Positions 42,640 through 52,755 of a DNA stretch of 64,000 bases are shown here, piece after piece. Both the position numbers and the translations under genes were made by a program. The stretch is from Acanthamoeba sp. SK_2022b (taxonomy: Eukaryota > Discosea > Longamoebia > Acanthamoebidae). Location of the stretch: assembly GCA_027943245.1 (NCBI GenBank), contig JANDJZ010001754.1, positions 124,001 to 188,000 of the forward strand. The letters are read 5' to 3'. Every line of letters begins with the position of its first letter. The first letter of the stretch is position 1. The notes under the pieces were generated by a model. It saw only the letters and a program-made list of their open reading frames with translations, made no database searches and was not told the DNA's origin.

Positions 42640-43062
42640 CTACTTGGCGGCGCCTTCCATGCCCACCAGCCCCACTTTCAGGTAGCCGGCTTTACGCAGG
42701 GTGTCCATCACGCTCATCAGCGTTTCATAGTCCACGCTCTTGTCCGCCTGGAAGAAGATGGTGGTTTCTTTGTTCGCCTGAGTGCGTTGATCCAGCACCG
42801 AAGTCAGCTGATCGGCATTCACCGGCTGATCGCCAACGTAGAGCTGCTTGTCGGCCTTCACCGACAGGAACACCGGTTTTTCCGGCCGCGGCTGCGGTTT
42901 GGCGGAAGAAGCCGGCAGATCGACGCGAATATCTACCGTTGCCAACGGCGCGGCCACCATAAAGATGATCAACAGCACCAACATAACGTCGATAAACGGC
43001 GTTACGTTGATTTCATGCAGTTCGCCGCTGTCGTCCAGATCTTCATTTAAGCGCATCGCCAT
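42640..43062 (-). CDS. exbD: TonB-system protein ExbD
   Basis: A 140-residue inner-membrane protein with one membrane helix (NVTPFIDVMLVLLIIFMVAA) that carries the proton-path aspartate in PFIDVMLVLLIIFM, then a periplasmic domain (FLSVKADKQLYVGDQPVN). With ExbB and TonB it energises outer-membrane receptors such as the one at 16087-18198. It starts 3 nt after exbB, and the pair lies next to divergent metC, as in E. coli. Confidence 0.95.
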   Translation of the reverse strand: MAMRLNEDLDDSGELHEINVTPFIDVMLVLLIIFMVAAPLATVDIRVDLPASSAKPQPRPEKPVFLSVKADKQLYVGDQPVNADQLTSVLDQRTQANKETTIFFQADKSVDYETLMSVMDTLRKAGYLKVGLVGMEGAAK

Positions 43063-43065
43063 GAC

Positions 43066-44046
43066 TCACCCCGCCCGCAGTTGGTGTGCGTGCTGTGAGC
43101 GCTTGGCTTCCGCCGTCGCGGCCAGATCCAGATCGCGGCCCTGCAGCAGCAAGACCTGCGCCGCCACGTCGCCCACCTGGGCACGGTGGCCGCTGATGAC
43201 GCGGGCGAAGATGTTGTAGATAACGACGGCAGGGATCGCCGCGACCAGGCCCAGCGCGGTCGCCAGCAGCGCCTCTGCGATGCCCGGCGCCACGACCGCC
43301 AGGTTGGTGGTCTGCGAATGGGCGATGCCGATGAAGCTGTTCATGATGCCCCACACGGTGCCGAACAGGCCGACGAACGGCGAGATGGCGCCGATGGTAG
43401 CCAGGAAACCGTTGCCGCGGCCCATGTTGCGGCTGTAGGCCGCCACGCGGCGCTCGAGGCGGAAACCGGTGCGTTCCTTGATGCCGTTGTTGTCGTTAGA
43501 TTCCGCAGACAGCTCCAGCTCATTTTGCGCATCGTTCAGCAACACCGCGCTGACGCTTTCCGGGCCGAAGTTTTGCGCCAGCTCGGAGGCTTCATCCAAC
43601 GAGCGCGCTTCGGCCAGCGCCAGCTGTTCGCGGCGCAGACGGCGCTTGGCGCGCAGCAGTTCGCTGCCTTTGGAGAACAGAATGGTCCAGGTCACGATCG
43701 AGGCCAGCACCAGGCCGATCATTACCGCTTTCACCACCGCGTCGGCGTGCTGGTACATGCCCCAAACGGACAGGTCCATGCCGCGGGTTTCCGGTGGCTG
43801 GATCGTTGGCGCCGGGTTCACCGGCGTGATGCTCTCCGGCGCGGCGGCTGCAGCAGGTGCAGGCGCGGTGGTCGGCGCAACGCTTTCGGTAACGGCCGGA
43901 TTGGCCGCCGGCGCTGCCTGCGCACTGCCGGCCAGCCCCACGACCAGCACCATAGAAGCCATCAGGCTGCGGCCGAAGGCCTTGCCCCACTGCGCCCGGC
44001 CCTGGCCGAACGATCCTTGATTTAAATTCTTGCCAGCCGTTTTCAC
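43066..44046 (-). CDS. exbB: TonB-system protein ExbB, long form
   Basis: A 326-residue protein. The start is taken as GTG 44046, 6 nt after GGAGG; an upstream in-frame TTG at 44073 has no such site. Unlike E. coli ExbB (244 residues) it has a cleavable signal ([17 protein letters not shown]) and a ~70-residue Ala/Pro linker before the core. Three membrane helices follow ([57 protein letters not shown]). It forms the proton-driven motor with ExbD. A Fur box lies 76-94 nt upstream of the start. Confidence 0.93.
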   Translation of the reverse strand: MKTAGKNLNQGSFGQGRAQWGKAFGRSLMASMVLVVGLAGSAQAAPAANPAVTESVAPTTAPAPAAAAAPESITPVNPAPTIQPPETRGMDLSVWGMYQHADAVVKAVMIGLVLASIVTWTILFSKGSELLRAKRRLRREQLALAEARSLDEASELAQNFGPESVSAVLLNDAQNELELSAESNDNNGIKERTGFRLERRVAAYSRNMGRGNGFLATIGAISPFVGLFGTVWGIMNSFIGIAHSQTTNLAVVAPGIAEALLATALGLVAAIPAVVIYNIFARVISGHRAQVGDVAAQVLLLQGRDLDLAATAEAKRSQHAHQLRAG

Positions 44047-44121
44047 GCTGTGCCTCCACCCATTACCGATCAAAATTAAGGAATAATTCAGCGTGCGATC
44101 ATATCAAACCAACCGGGGATT

Positions 44122-44140
44122 GATAGTAGTTCTCATTATT
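44122..44140. promoter_or_regulatory. Fur box upstream of exbB
   Basis: Read on the minus strand, AATAATGAGAACTACTATC matches the 19-bp Fur consensus at 14 of 19 positions. Position and gene function agree with iron control of exbBD in enterobacteria. Confidence 0.65.
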
Positions 44141-44388
44141 ATTTACCAAATAAACGAGAAAATTTTAGCCAGCCCCGCCGCAAAGCGCCAATCCGCGCCC
44201 GTTCACCGCCAAACGCCCCTTTTATGGGGTTATTTCGTTACTTTTCTCCCACAACGGCGCAACAAGGCCGCGCTGCCGAACGGCGTCTTGACCGAGGAAT
44301 GGGCTTCTCTCTCGCCCCCCGGCAGAAGGATGAGGCGAGAAAGGCGTGCTCGGCAGCCAATTATAGCCGTTTCTGTATCTGGAAGTTA

Positions 44389-44404
44389 AAACGTCTGGAT
44401 GGCT
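44389..44404. promoter_or_regulatory. MetJ (met-box) candidate before metC
   Basis: AAACGTCT followed by GGATGGCT match two adjacent AGACGTCT boxes at 7 and 5 of 8 positions, 74 nt before the metC start. MetJ control of metC is established in E. coli. Confidence 0.55.
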
Positions 44405-44477
44405 ATATTAACTCATGCTAACGTAAGGGCTATCGTAAACGGGCACGTGCAGAGCAACCAGAGGTGAGCCAGGTACC

Positions 44478-45674
44478 ATGACGTCAAAACACATCGAAAC
44501 CACGCTGATCGGCGCCGGCCGCGGCAAACGCTACACCCAGGGCTCCGTCAATCCCGTCACGCAACGCGCCTCTTCTTTGGTTTTCGACTCCGTCGCCGCC
44601 AAAAAGCATGCCACCGCGCAGCGCGCCCACGGCGAGCTGTTTTACGGCCGACGCGGCACGCTGACCCACTTTGCCCTGCAGGATGCGATGGTGGAGCTGG
44701 AGGGCGGCGCCGGCTGCGTGCTGTACCCCTGCGGCGCAGCGGCGGTGGCCAATGCGATCCTGTCGTTCGTCGGCGCCGGCGATCACCTGCTGGTCACGGG
44801 TTCGGCGTACGAACCGACCCAGGATTTCTGCACCCATATCCTCGGCCGCATGAACGTCAGCACCACCTATTTCGATCCGCTGATCGGCGCCGACATCGCC
44901 ACGCTGATCCAACCCAATACCCGCGTGGTGTTCCTGGAATCCCCCGGCTCCATCACCCTGGAAGTGCAGGACATTCCGGCGATGGTGCAGGCCATTCGCG
45001 CCGTGGCGCCGGAGGTGGTGATCATGATCGACAATACCTGGGCGGCGGGCGTGCTGTTCAAGGCGTTGGATTTCGACATCGACATTTCGATTCAGGCCGG
45101 CACCAAATACCTGATCGGCCATTCCGATTACATGCTCGGCACCGCCGTCGCCAACGCGCGCTGTTGGGATCGGCTGCGCGAGTACTCCTACCTGATGGGG
45201 CAAATGGTGGATGCCGACACCGCCTACATGGCGAGCCGCGGCCTGCGCACCCTGAGCGTACGCCTGAAGCAGCACGAACGCAGCAGCATCGAAGTCGCCC
45301 ACTGGCTGGCGGCACGGCCGGAAGTGGCGACGGTCAATCACCCGGCCCTGCCCAGCTGCAAGGGCCACGAGTTCTACCGCCGCGACTTCAGCGGCTGCAA
45401 CGGGCTGTTCTCCTTCGTGCTGAAAGAGCGGTTGGACGATGCGCAGTTGGCCGCCTACCTGGACAACTTCAGCCACTTCAGCATGGCCTACTCCTGGGGC
45501 GGCTTCGAGTCGCTGATCCTGGCCAACCAGCCGGAAGAGCTGGAAGCGATCCGTCCGGCGGGCGGCGTCGATTTCTCCGGCACGCTGGTGCGCCTGCACA
45601 TCGGCCTGGAGAACGTCGAAGACCTGATCGCCGATCTGGCGGCCGGTTTCGATCGCCTCAACGGCGTGCGCTAA
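44478..45674 (+). CDS. metC: Cystathionine beta-lyase
   Basis: A 398-residue Cys/Met-metabolism PLP enzyme. [20 protein letters not shown] and [14 protein letters not shown] are conserved N-terminal segments; [20 protein letters not shown] binds the cofactor, and the Schiff-base lysine is in [19 protein letters not shown]. It turns cystathionine to homocysteine in methionine synthesis. Divergent from exbB, as in E. coli. GAGGTGAG precedes the ATG. Confidence 0.95.
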   Translation: MTSKHIETTLIGAGRGKRYTQGSVNPVTQRASSLVFDSVAAKKHATAQRAHGELFYGRRGTLTHFALQDAMVELEGGAGCVLYPCGAAAVANAILSFVGAGDHLLVTGSAYEPTQDFCTHILGRMNVSTTYFDPLIGADIATLIQPNTRVVFLESPGSITLEVQDIPAMVQAIRAVAPEVVIMIDNTWAAGVLFKALDFDIDISIQAGTKYLIGHSDYMLGTAVANARCWDRLREYSYLMGQMVDADTAYMASRGLRTLSVRLKQHERSSIEVAHWLAARPEVATVNHPALPSCKGHEFYRRDFSGCNGLFSFVLKERLDDAQLAAYLDNFSHFSMAYSWGGFESLILANQPEELEAIRPAGGVDFSGTLVRLHIGLENVEDLIADLAAGFDRLNGVR

Positions 45675-45819
45675 GGCGGATTCCGCTAATTTTCTTCGTC
45701 TCGTTTAATGTCGGCTTAAGCTATTAGCGGTACACTATCCGGGTAACTGTCAGATACGGTAACCGCCGCACCCTGGAGAACGTGACCCCGGGCGCAACCG
45801 GCATGCAACAGGACATAAA

Positions 45820-46479
45820 ATGGATGTATTACGAGAGATTATTCATGCGCTTTGGCAGCAGGACTTTATTGCCCTCGCCGATCCAAGCGTAATTTGGGTG
45901 GTTTACGCCGTACTTTTCACCACTCTGTTTTTGGAAAACGGACTGCTGCCCGCCTCCTTCCTCCCCGGCGACAGCCTGCTGCTGCTGTCGGGTGCGCTGA
46001 TCGCCAAAGGCGTGATGGGCTTTGCCCCCACCCTGCTGATTTTGACCGCTGCCGCCGGCCTCGGCTGCTGGCTGAGCTATATCCAGGGCCGCTGGCTGGG
46101 CCACACCGGCCTGGTGAAAGGCTGGCTGCTGCAGCTGCCGGCACAGTACCACCAACGCGCGCATAACCTGTTCAACCGCCACGGGCTGACGGCGCTGCTG
46201 ATCGGCCGCTTCCTCGGCTTCGTGCGCACGCTGCTGCCGACCATGGCCGGCATTTCCGGGCTCAACAGCTCACGCTTCCAGGTGTTCAACTGGCTGAGCG
46301 CGGCGATCTGGGTTTGCGCGCTGGTGGGCCTCGGCTACGCTTTCAGCCAAATCCCGCTGGTGAAGCGCTACGAAAGCCAGGTGATGACCGGCCTGATGCT
46401 GCTGCCGCTGCTGCTGCTGTTCGTCGGCCTGCTGGGCGCCATGCTGGTCATTTGGCGTAAAAAGCGCGCCTCCTCCTGA
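45820..46479 (+). CDS. yghB: DedA-family inner-membrane protein YghB
   Basis: A 219-residue protein with several membrane helices. It shows the DedA features [20 protein letters not shown] near residue 40 and [20 protein letters not shown] near residue 128. YghB and YqjA of E. coli act redundantly in membrane lipid balance, cell division and Tat export. Placement after metC is the E. coli order. The LysR gene converges with it, 10 nt between stops. Confidence 0.92.
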   Translation: MDVLREIIHALWQQDFIALADPSVIWVVYAVLFTTLFLENGLLPASFLPGDSLLLLSGALIAKGVMGFAPTLLILTAAAGLGCWLSYIQGRWLGHTGLVKGWLLQLPAQYHQRAHNLFNRHGLTALLIGRFLGFVRTLLPTMAGISGLNSSRFQVFNWLSAAIWVCALVGLGYAFSQIPLVKRYESQVMTGLMLLPLLLLFVGLLGAMLVIWRKKRASS

Positions 46480-46489
46480 GCCCGGCGCG

Positions 46490-47410
46490 CTACAGCGCCT
46501 TCTCGACCAACGCCAGACTGGCGGGCAACTTGCTCACCAGCGTATCCACCGCCAGCCGCACCTTCAGCGGCAGGTGAGGCGTGTGCGGCCACACCGCATG
46601 CGCTTCAAAGGCGGCGCCCGGCCGGTCGCGCAGCAAGCGCACCAGCGCCCCGCTCAACAGCTGCTCACGCACCAGCCAGCACGGCAGCCAGGCAATGCCG
46701 AACCCCGCCGTCGCCGCATCCGCAATCGCCTGCAGATCGTCCATTTGCAGCCGGTTAGTCGGCATCACTTCCTGCGGCTTGCCGTCGCTATCCAATACCA
46801 ACCAGCTGCGCCGCGCACCGGCGCGCATATAGGTCACCGCCTCATGCTGCGCCAGCTGTTCGATGCTGTGCGGCTCGCCGCACCGCTGCAGATAGGCCGG
46901 CGAGGCGCACAGCGTCATGCGATGATCGCCGATGCGGCGCGCCACCAGCCCGCCGCTGTTGGCCAGCGTGCCGTTGCGGATCGCCATGTCGAAGCCGTCC
47001 TCAATCAGATCCACCACCCGATCGTTGAACGACAGCTCCAGCTCCAGGCCCGGGTGCTCGCGCGTCAGCTCGGTCAACAGCGGCGCAATGCACATGCGGC
47101 CAAACAGCACCGGCATCGATACCCGCAGCCGGCCGCTGACCTGTCGCTTGCCCGACTCCAGCAGCGTTTCCGCACTGCGGATCTCCTCCAGCGCTCGCAG
47201 GCAGCGCTCATAGAATAACGCGCCGTCGTCGGTCAGGCTCTGGCTGCGGGTAGTGCGATGAAACAGCCGCACGCCCAGCCGCTGTTCCAGCCGGGCGATG
47301 GTTTTCCCCACCGCCGAACGCGACAGGTGCAGCCGGCTGGCCGCCAACGCAAAACTGCCCGCCTCCACGGCGGTGACGAATACCGAAATGCCGCTCAATC
47401 GATCGCTCAT
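46490..47410 (-). CDS. LysR-family regulator
   Basis: A 306-residue regulator started at ATG 47410 (MSDRLSGI), preceded by GGGCGAC. The winged HTH is FALAASRLHLSRSAVGKTIA; the effector domain follows from about residue 95 (GRLRVSMPVLFGRMCIAPLL). It belongs to the CrgA-like subgroup often placed beside the oxidoreductase it controls. The divergent alcohol dehydrogenase-like gene starts 107 nt away and is the probable target. Ligand unknown. Confidence 0.88.
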   Translation of the reverse strand: MSDRLSGISVFVTAVEAGSFALAASRLHLSRSAVGKTIARLEQRLGVRLFHRTTRSQSLTDDGALFYERCLRALEEIRSAETLLESGKRQVSGRLRVSMPVLFGRMCIAPLLTELTREHPGLELELSFNDRVVDLIEDGFDMAIRNGTLANSGGLVARRIGDHRMTLCASPAYLQRCGEPHSIEQLAQHEAVTYMRAGARRSWLVLDSDGKPQEVMPTNRLQMDDLQAIADAATAGFGIAWLPCWLVREQLLSGALVRLLRDRPGAAFEAHAVWPHTPHLPLKVRLAVDTLVSKLPASLALVEKAL

Positions 47411-47517
47411 GATTTGTCGCCCTGAAAGAAACAATCCTCGGAAATCTTATCGCCACTGGCGAACCTTCATCAACGATATTATCGACCAGCCGTTAATCGC
47501 TGACTTTGGAGAACATC

Positions 47518-48546
47518 ATGACCGACACGATGCAACGCTGGACGATGGACGCCCTGGGGCGTGAACACCTGCGGTTGACCGCCGACGCGATCCCGCAGCC
47601 GGGGCCACACGAAATCAGAGTGAAAGTGAAAGCGGTCGCGCTCAACTACCGCGACAAACTGATGATTGAAAGCGGCATGGGGCTGACGCTGCCGCAGCCG
47701 TTCACCCCCGCCTCGGACATGGCCGGCGAGGTCGACGCTATCGGCCCCGGCGTCAGCCGTTTCCAACCCGGCGCCAGGGTCATCTCTACCTTCAGCCCCG
47801 GCTGGCTCGACGGCCGGCAAAAACCGTACGGCAATGCGCGCCAGGTGCCTTACCACACCCTCGGCGGTTTCTATCAGGGCGTGCTGGCGGAATATGTGAT
47901 TTTGCATGAGGACTGGCTGGTGGCGGCGCCGGCGTCGCTGGACGACGTGCAGGCCAGCACCCTGCCGTGCGCCGGGCTAACCGCCTGGTTCGCGCTGGTG
48001 GAGCAAGGCAAGCTGCATGCCGGCGAGACGGTGCTGGTGCAAGGCACCGGCGGGGTGGCGCTGTTCGCGCTGCAGATCGCCAAAGCGCACGGCGCCGAGG
48101 TATATGTGACTTCCGGCAGCGATGAAAAGCTGGCGCGTGCCCAGGCGCTGGGCGCCAGTCACGGCATCAACCGACTGAACGGCGATTGGGTGGAAGCAGT
48201 TTATGCACTGACGCAGGATCGCGGCATCGACCATGTGATCGACACCGTCGGCGGCCCGAATCTGGGCAACTCGGTACGCGCCGTGGCGGTGGGCGGCCGC
48301 ATCTCGGTGATCGGCGTGCTGGCGGGCGCCGAGATTTCCGCCCCCGCCGGCCTGCTGCTGCTGAAATCGGCGGAGATCCAGGGCATCGGCGTCGGCCACC
48401 GCCGCGCGCTGGAAGATCTGGTGCGCGCCGTGGACGCCGTCAACCTGCAGCCGGTGATCGACCAGGTCTACCGTTTCGATCAGCTGCCGCAGGCGTTGGA
48501 TCACCTCGACCGCGGGCCGTTCGGCAAGATCGTCCTGACCCCGTAA
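47518..48546 (+). CDS. Zinc-independent MDR oxidoreductase (quinone reductase-like)
   Basis: A 342-residue medium-chain dehydrogenase/reductase started at ATG 47518 behind GGAGAACATC. N-terminal NYRDKLMIESGMGLTLPQPF and the cofactor site VLVQGTGGVALFALQIAKAHG near residue 165 are seen. The structural-zinc cysteine cluster is absent, so it fits the NAD(P)H:quinone oxidoreductase/alcohol dehydrogenase-like group. Substrate unknown. Probably controlled by the divergent LysR protein. Confidence 0.85.
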   Translation: MTDTMQRWTMDALGREHLRLTADAIPQPGPHEIRVKVKAVALNYRDKLMIESGMGLTLPQPFTPASDMAGEVDAIGPGVSRFQPGARVISTFSPGWLDGRQKPYGNARQVPYHTLGGFYQGVLAEYVILHEDWLVAAPASLDDVQASTLPCAGLTAWFALVEQGKLHAGETVLVQGTGGVALFALQIAKAHGAEVYVTSGSDEKLARAQALGASHGINRLNGDWVEAVYALTQDRGIDHVIDTVGGPNLGNSVRAVAVGGRISVIGVLAGAEISAPAGLLLLKSAEIQGIGVGHRRALEDLVRAVDAVNLQPVIDQVYRFDQLPQALDHLDRGPFGKIVLTP

Positions 48547-48553
48547 ACGCGGT

Positions 48554-49471
48554 TCAGCCCTCCAGCAGCAGCGGGTTGGCGTCGCGCAGCCGGGCGATTT
48601 CATCGCTCGGCGTCATGCCGAACAGGCGCTTGAATTCACGGCTGAACTGCGACGCGCTCTCGTAGCCGACGCGGATCGCCGCCGTGCTGGCCTTCAGGCC
48701 GTCATGCACCATCAACAGGCGCGCCTTATGCAGCCGGTACGACTTCACGTATTGCAGCGGCGAGGTGTTGGTCACCGCCTTGAAGTTGTGGTGGAACGCC
48801 GAGACGCTCATGTTGACCTCGCTGGCCAACTGCTCGACGTTGAGGTTGTCGGCATATTGATTTTCTATGCGCCGCAGCGCCTTGGCGATCTGGCTAAAGT
48901 GGGTATGGCGGTTGACCAGCTCCTGCAGCGACGCGCCGCAGGTGCCGCGCAGCACGTAGTAGAGGATTTCGCGCACGATCTGCGGCCCCAGCACCCGGGC
49001 ATCGAGCGGCTTGGCCATCACGTCCAGCAGGCGTTCGGTGGCGCACAGCAGCTCTTCCGTCAGCTCGGCCAGGTTCACCCCGTTGCTCTCCGCCCGCGGT
49101 TGCATCAGGTAGTCGTCATCGCCGATGTCGATCAGCAAGTCCTGCAGCATTTGGGTATCGATATTGACCGCCAACCCAACCAGCGGCAGTTCCGGGCTGG
49201 CGAAGGTTTCGCACTCGAACGGCAGCGGCACCGTCATCAGCAGGTAGTTGCGCGGATCGTACTGGAACATCTTGTTGCCGCAATAGCCCACCTTGTGCCC
49301 CTGAAAGACGATCACGATCCCCGGCTCGTACATCACCGGTTGGCGCGGGCTGTGGCGATCGACATACAGGATCTTTACCCGCGGCACCGGTGACGGCGTG
49401 TAGCCGTTGCCGGTGGCGATAGCCATCGCCTGGTGCGCCATGCGGCTGCGCTGCGCATCGATTTCAATCAC
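48554..49471 (-). CDS. yqhC: AraC-family regulator YqhC
   Basis: A 305-residue protein with the AraC N-terminal arm/cupin-like domain ([20 protein letters not shown]) and two C-terminal HTH motifs ([40 protein letters not shown]). Position divergent from yqhD identifies it as YqhC, the aldehyde-responsive activator of yqhD-dkgA in E. coli. Start ATG 49471 lies 197 nt from the yqhD start, which leaves room for its binding sites. Confidence 0.92.
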   Translation of the reverse strand: MIEIDAQRSRMAHQAMAIATGNGYTPSPVPRVKILYVDRHSPRQPVMYEPGIVIVFQGHKVGYCGNKMFQYDPRNYLLMTVPLPFECETFASPELPLVGLAVNIDTQMLQDLLIDIGDDDYLMQPRAESNGVNLAELTEELLCATERLLDVMAKPLDARVLGPQIVREILYYVLRGTCGASLQELVNRHTHFSQIAKALRRIENQYADNLNVEQLASEVNMSVSAFHHNFKAVTNTSPLQYVKSYRLHKARLLMVHDGLKASTAAIRVGYESASQFSREFKRLFGMTPSDEIARLRDANPLLLEG

Positions 49472-49667
49472 GGAAACACCCTCTTACAGTCAGAACGATT
49501 CGGCATAAATAATAATTTAAAACTCGCCATTTCTACAGCGACTTGTAGGAATAGGCAAGAACCAAACAGGAATGTGCATTGTGCGTTGCCGCCAGGTTCC
49601 TGACAATACGGGCCAGAAACCTTTGCGCCACTTTGGCGCCCGCCTGACAGAAAGAGAGAAATCATCC

Positions 49668-50831
49668 ATGCAAAACTTCATTCTGCATACCCCAACCAAA
49701 ATCCTGTTCGGCAAGGACCAAATTGCCGAAGTGGCCGGCCAGATCCCGGCGGACGCACGCATTCTGATCACCTACGGTGGCGGCAGCGTGAAGAAAAACG
49801 GCGTGCTGGATCAGGTGTACAGCGCGCTGGCCGGCCGCGACGTGCGGGAGTTCTCCGGCATCGAGCCGAACCCGACCTACGAAACGCTGATGAAAGCGGT
49901 CGAAGTGGTGAAGGCGGAAAACATCGATTTCCTGCTGGCGGTCGGCGGCGGTTCGGTGGTTGACGGCACCAAGTTCATCGCCGCCGCCGCGCGTTACACC
50001 GCCGACGGCGACGCCTGGCATATCCTGCAGACCGTCGGCAGCCACATCGCCGACGCAGTGCCGATGGGCTGCGTGCTGACGCTGCCGGCCACCGGTTCCG
50101 AATCCAACAGCGGCGCGGTGATCACCCGTAAAAGCAGCGGCGACAAGCAGCACTTCTTCTCGCCGCTGGTGCAGCCGCGCTTCGCCGTACTGGATCCGGT
50201 GGTGACCTACTCGCTGCCGCCGCGCCAGATCGCCAACGGCGTGGTCGACGCCTTCGTGCACACCCTGGAGCAGTACCTGACCTACCCGGTCGACGCCAAG
50301 GTGCAGGATCGCTTCGCCGAAGGCCTGCTGCTGACCCTGCTGGAAGACGGCCCGCGCGCGCTGGCCGAACCGGAAAACTATGGGGTGCGCGCCAACGTGA
50401 TGTGGAGCGCCACCATGGCGCTGAACGGCCTGATCGGCGCCGGGGTGCCGCAGGACTGGGCGACCCACATGCTGGGCCACGAGCTGACCGCCATGCACGA
50501 TCTCGACCACGCGCAAACGCTGGCCATCGTACTGCCGGCGCTGCTGCACGAGAAGAAAGCGCAGAAGCGCGAAAAACTGCTGCAGTACGCTGACCGCGTC
50601 TGGGGCCTGCGCGAAGGCAGCGAAGACAGCCGCATCGACGGCGCCATCGCCGCCACTCGCGCCTTCTTCGAGCAGATGGGCGTACCGACCCGCATGGCGG
50701 ATTATCAGCTCGACGGCAGCAGCATTCCGGCGCTGCTCGACAAGCTGCATCAGCACGGCATGACCGCCTTGGGCGAGCATCAGGACATCACCCTGGACGT
50801 CAGCCGCCGCATTTACGAAGCGGCGCGTTAA
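49668..50831 (+). CDS. yqhD: NADPH-dependent aldehyde reductase YqhD
   Basis: A 387-residue iron-type alcohol dehydrogenase; ATG 49668 follows AGAGAGAAA. The NADPH-binding segment is LAVGGGSVVDGTKFIAAAA; metal ligands lie in NGVVDAFVHTLEQYL and in GHELTAMHDLDHAQTLAIV. It detoxifies short-chain and lipid-derived aldehydes. The yqhC-yqhD-dkgA order is as in E. coli. An upstream in-frame start near 49572 exists, but the conserved N-terminus is MQNFILHTPTKILFG. Confidence 0.94.
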   Translation: MQNFILHTPTKILFGKDQIAEVAGQIPADARILITYGGGSVKKNGVLDQVYSALAGRDVREFSGIEPNPTYETLMKAVEVVKAENIDFLLAVGGGSVVDGTKFIAAAARYTADGDAWHILQTVGSHIADAVPMGCVLTLPATGSESNSGAVITRKSSGDKQHFFSPLVQPRFAVLDPVVTYSLPPRQIANGVVDAFVHTLEQYLTYPVDAKVQDRFAEGLLLTLLEDGPRALAEPENYGVRANVMWSATMALNGLIGAGVPQDWATHMLGHELTAMHDLDHAQTLAIVLPALLHEKKAQKREKLLQYADRVWGLREGSEDSRIDGAIAATRAFFEQMGVPTRMADYQLDGSSIPALLDKLHQHGMTALGEHQDITLDVSRRIYEAAR

Positions 50832-51118
50832 TCGCAAAACGGCGATTTTTTGCTAGGCTTTAGTCTCCGCCAGCCATTTTTCGCCGCATCCGGCGCCCGG
50901 CCGATCACCGGGTGCCGTCGGGCGCCTCCGCGCGCCGCCGATCGTTTCGCACCACCCGTCTTACCGCTCATTCGCAGGGAGAGCGGGGAGAAAGTCGCCC
51001 TCCCGCCACCGCTGAAATTAGGCTGGCAAACCCGGCAACCGCCCATTTTGCCAACTAGAATTTATCTATAGCCGTTTCGGTGCCGCAGGCGCCGCAATCC
51101 GTACACAAGGAGATGCGC

Positions 51119-51943
51119 ATGACAACGCAACAACCCATCATCAAACTCCACGATGGTAATCTGATGCCGCAGTTGGGTCTCGGCGTTTGGCAGGCGAGTA
51201 TTGAAGAGACCACCCGCGCGGTGAGCAAAGCGCTGGAGATCGGTTACCGCTCCATCGACACCGCCGCGATCTACAAGAACGAGGAAGGCGTCGGCGCCGC
51301 ACTGCAGTCCAGTTCGCTGCCGCGCAGCGAGCTGTTCATCACCACCAAGCTGTGGAACGACGATCAGGGCGATCCACTGGCGGCGCTGGAAACCAGTTTG
51401 GAAAAACTCAGGCTGGACTATGTGGATCTGTACCTGATCCACTGGCCGCGCCCGCAGCAAGATCAATACGTCTCCGCCTGGCGCGAACTGATCAAGCTGC
51501 GCGATCAAGGCCTGGTCAAAAGCATCGGCGTATGCAACTTCCATACGCCGCACCTGCAGCGCCTGCTGGATGAAACCAACGTGGCGCCGGTCGTCAACCA
51601 GATAGAGCTGCACCCGCTGCTGCAACAGCGCCAGCTGCGCGCCTGGAACGCCACGCACCATATCGCCACCGAATCCTGGAGCCCGCTGGCGCAGGGCGGT
51701 GAAGGGGTGTTCGACCAGCCGCTGATCAAGGCACTGGCCGAGAAATACGAGAAAACCCCGGCGCAGATCGTGGTGCGCTGGCACCTGGACAGCGGCCTTA
51801 TCGTGATCCCGAAATCGGTCACGCCGTCGCGCATCCGCGAAAACTTCGAGGTGTTTGATTTCAAACTCGATAAGGACGAACTGGGCGAGATCGCCAAGCT
51901 GGACGTCGGCAACCGCCTCGGGCCGGATCCGGATACCCTGTAA
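51119..51943 (+). CDS. dkgA: 2,5-diketo-D-gluconate/methylglyoxal reductase A
   Basis: A 274-residue aldo-keto reductase. ATG 51119 is 6 nt after AAGGAG; an ATG at 51113 overlaps that site. Catalytic residues are in YRSIDTAAIYKNEEGVG (Asp, Tyr), FITTKLWNDDQ (Lys) and LYLIHWPRP (His). IVIPKSVTPSRIRENFEVFD binds NADPH. It reduces 2,5-diketogluconate and methylglyoxal. A 287-bp gap after yqhD holds no gene; cotranscription with yqhD is known in E. coli. Confidence 0.93.
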   Translation: MTTQQPIIKLHDGNLMPQLGLGVWQASIEETTRAVSKALEIGYRSIDTAAIYKNEEGVGAALQSSSLPRSELFITTKLWNDDQGDPLAALETSLEKLRLDYVDLYLIHWPRPQQDQYVSAWRELIKLRDQGLVKSIGVCNFHTPHLQRLLDETNVAPVVNQIELHPLLQQRQLRAWNATHHIATESWSPLAQGGEGVFDQPLIKALAEKYEKTPAQIVVRWHLDSGLIVIPKSVTPSRIRENFEVFDFKLDKDELGEIAKLDVGNRLGPDPDTL

Positions 51944-51952
51944 CCCCTCCCC

Positions 51953-51980
51953 AAGCCCTCTCCCGTCGGAGGGGGCTTTT
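51953..51980 (+). terminator. Terminator after dkgA
   Basis: AAGCCCTCTCC, loop CGTC, GGAGGGGGCTT followed by T residues, 9 nt after the stop. One G:T pair in the stem. Confidence 0.8.
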
Positions 51981-52086
51981 CCTTCCCGCGCATTGCCCCC
52001 TTACGCCGCCTGACGTTATGATGACGACGCCGGAGGCCTCGCCCGCCGGTTAACGCCGTTAAAAAAACAGACAAGCACGGAGCACC

Positions 52087-52692
52087 ATGAAATTCTCTTT
52101 CTCACACGGGTTACGACTGGGCATGCTTTGCGTCATGCTGGTGCTGGCGGGTTGCGCCGGCAAGAAACAGCGTATCAGCTACGATCGCCACGCTTTCGAT
52201 AGCGCCATTAAAGACGCCGCCAGCGAATACGGTGTGGACGCCAAGCTGATCACCGCCATGATCCAGGTGGAGTCCGGCTTCAACCCCGCGGCGGTGAGCA
52301 AGTCCAACGCTATCGGCCTGATGCAGCTGAAAGCCGATACCGCCGGCTGCGATGCCTACCGCTACAAAGGCAAACGCGGCTGCCCGGACGCTGACGACCT
52401 GCGGGATCCCGACACCAATATCGATCTCGGCGCCGCCTACCTGGCCACCTTGCAAAAACAGCAGCTTAAAGGGATCACGAACCCTGTTACGCTGCGCTAC
52501 GCCACCATCATCGCCTACGTCAACGGCACCGGCGCGCTGCTGCGCACCTTCTCCAGCAACCGTCAGCAGGCCATCGCGATGATCAACAACCTGTCGCCGG
52601 AAGCCTTTAACTGGCACGTGCGCAAATACCATCCCGCTCCGCAGGCGCCGCGCCATTTGATGAAAGTGGAAGCCGCCTACGATAGTTTGTGA
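52087..52692 (+). CDS. Membrane-bound lytic murein transglycosylase (EmtA/MltC-like lipoprotein)
   Basis: A 201-residue lipoprotein with lipobox LVLAGC (Cys at residue 23) and one SLT domain: DAKLITAMIQVESGFNPAAV with the catalytic glutamate and SNAIGLMQLKADTAG. It is close in length to EmtA (MltE, about 203 residues), which cleaves the glycan strand endolytically. The context (dkgA before, ygiQ after) does not match E. coli emtA, so I leave the symbol open. Confidence 0.85.
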   Translation: MKFSFSHGLRLGMLCVMLVLAGCAGKKQRISYDRHAFDSAIKDAASEYGVDAKLITAMIQVESGFNPAAVSKSNAIGLMQLKADTAGCDAYRYKGKRGCPDADDLRDPDTNIDLGAAYLATLQKQQLKGITNPVTLRYATIIAYVNGTGALLRTFSSNRQQAIAMINNLSPEAFNWHVRKYHPAPQAPRHLMKVEAAYDSL

Positions 52693-52703
52693 TGAGCAAA
52701 AGT

Positions 52704-52733
52704 AAAAAGGAGAACCCGAGGGTTCTCCTTTTT
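52704..52733. terminator. Bidirectional terminator between the transglycosylase gene and ygiQ
   Basis: AAAAAGGAGAACCC and GGGTTCTCCTTTTT form a perfect 14-bp stem with a 2-nt loop. Its T and A ends serve both convergent genes. Confidence 0.9.
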
Positions 52734-52755
52734 GTTTGCGCACGCGGCGTCGCCG

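Larger units (their letters stand above)
44047..44477. other. Divergent control region between exbB and metC
   Basis: A 431-bp gap with a Fur box on the exbB side (44122-44140) and a MetJ-like box on the metC side (44389-44404). The middle shows no gene or clear hairpin. Confidence 0.6.

Noticed and set aside
49662..50837. Minus-strand open frame of 391 codons opposite yqhD
   Set aside because: Shadow frame with biased composition; yqhD is unmistakable on the plus strand.
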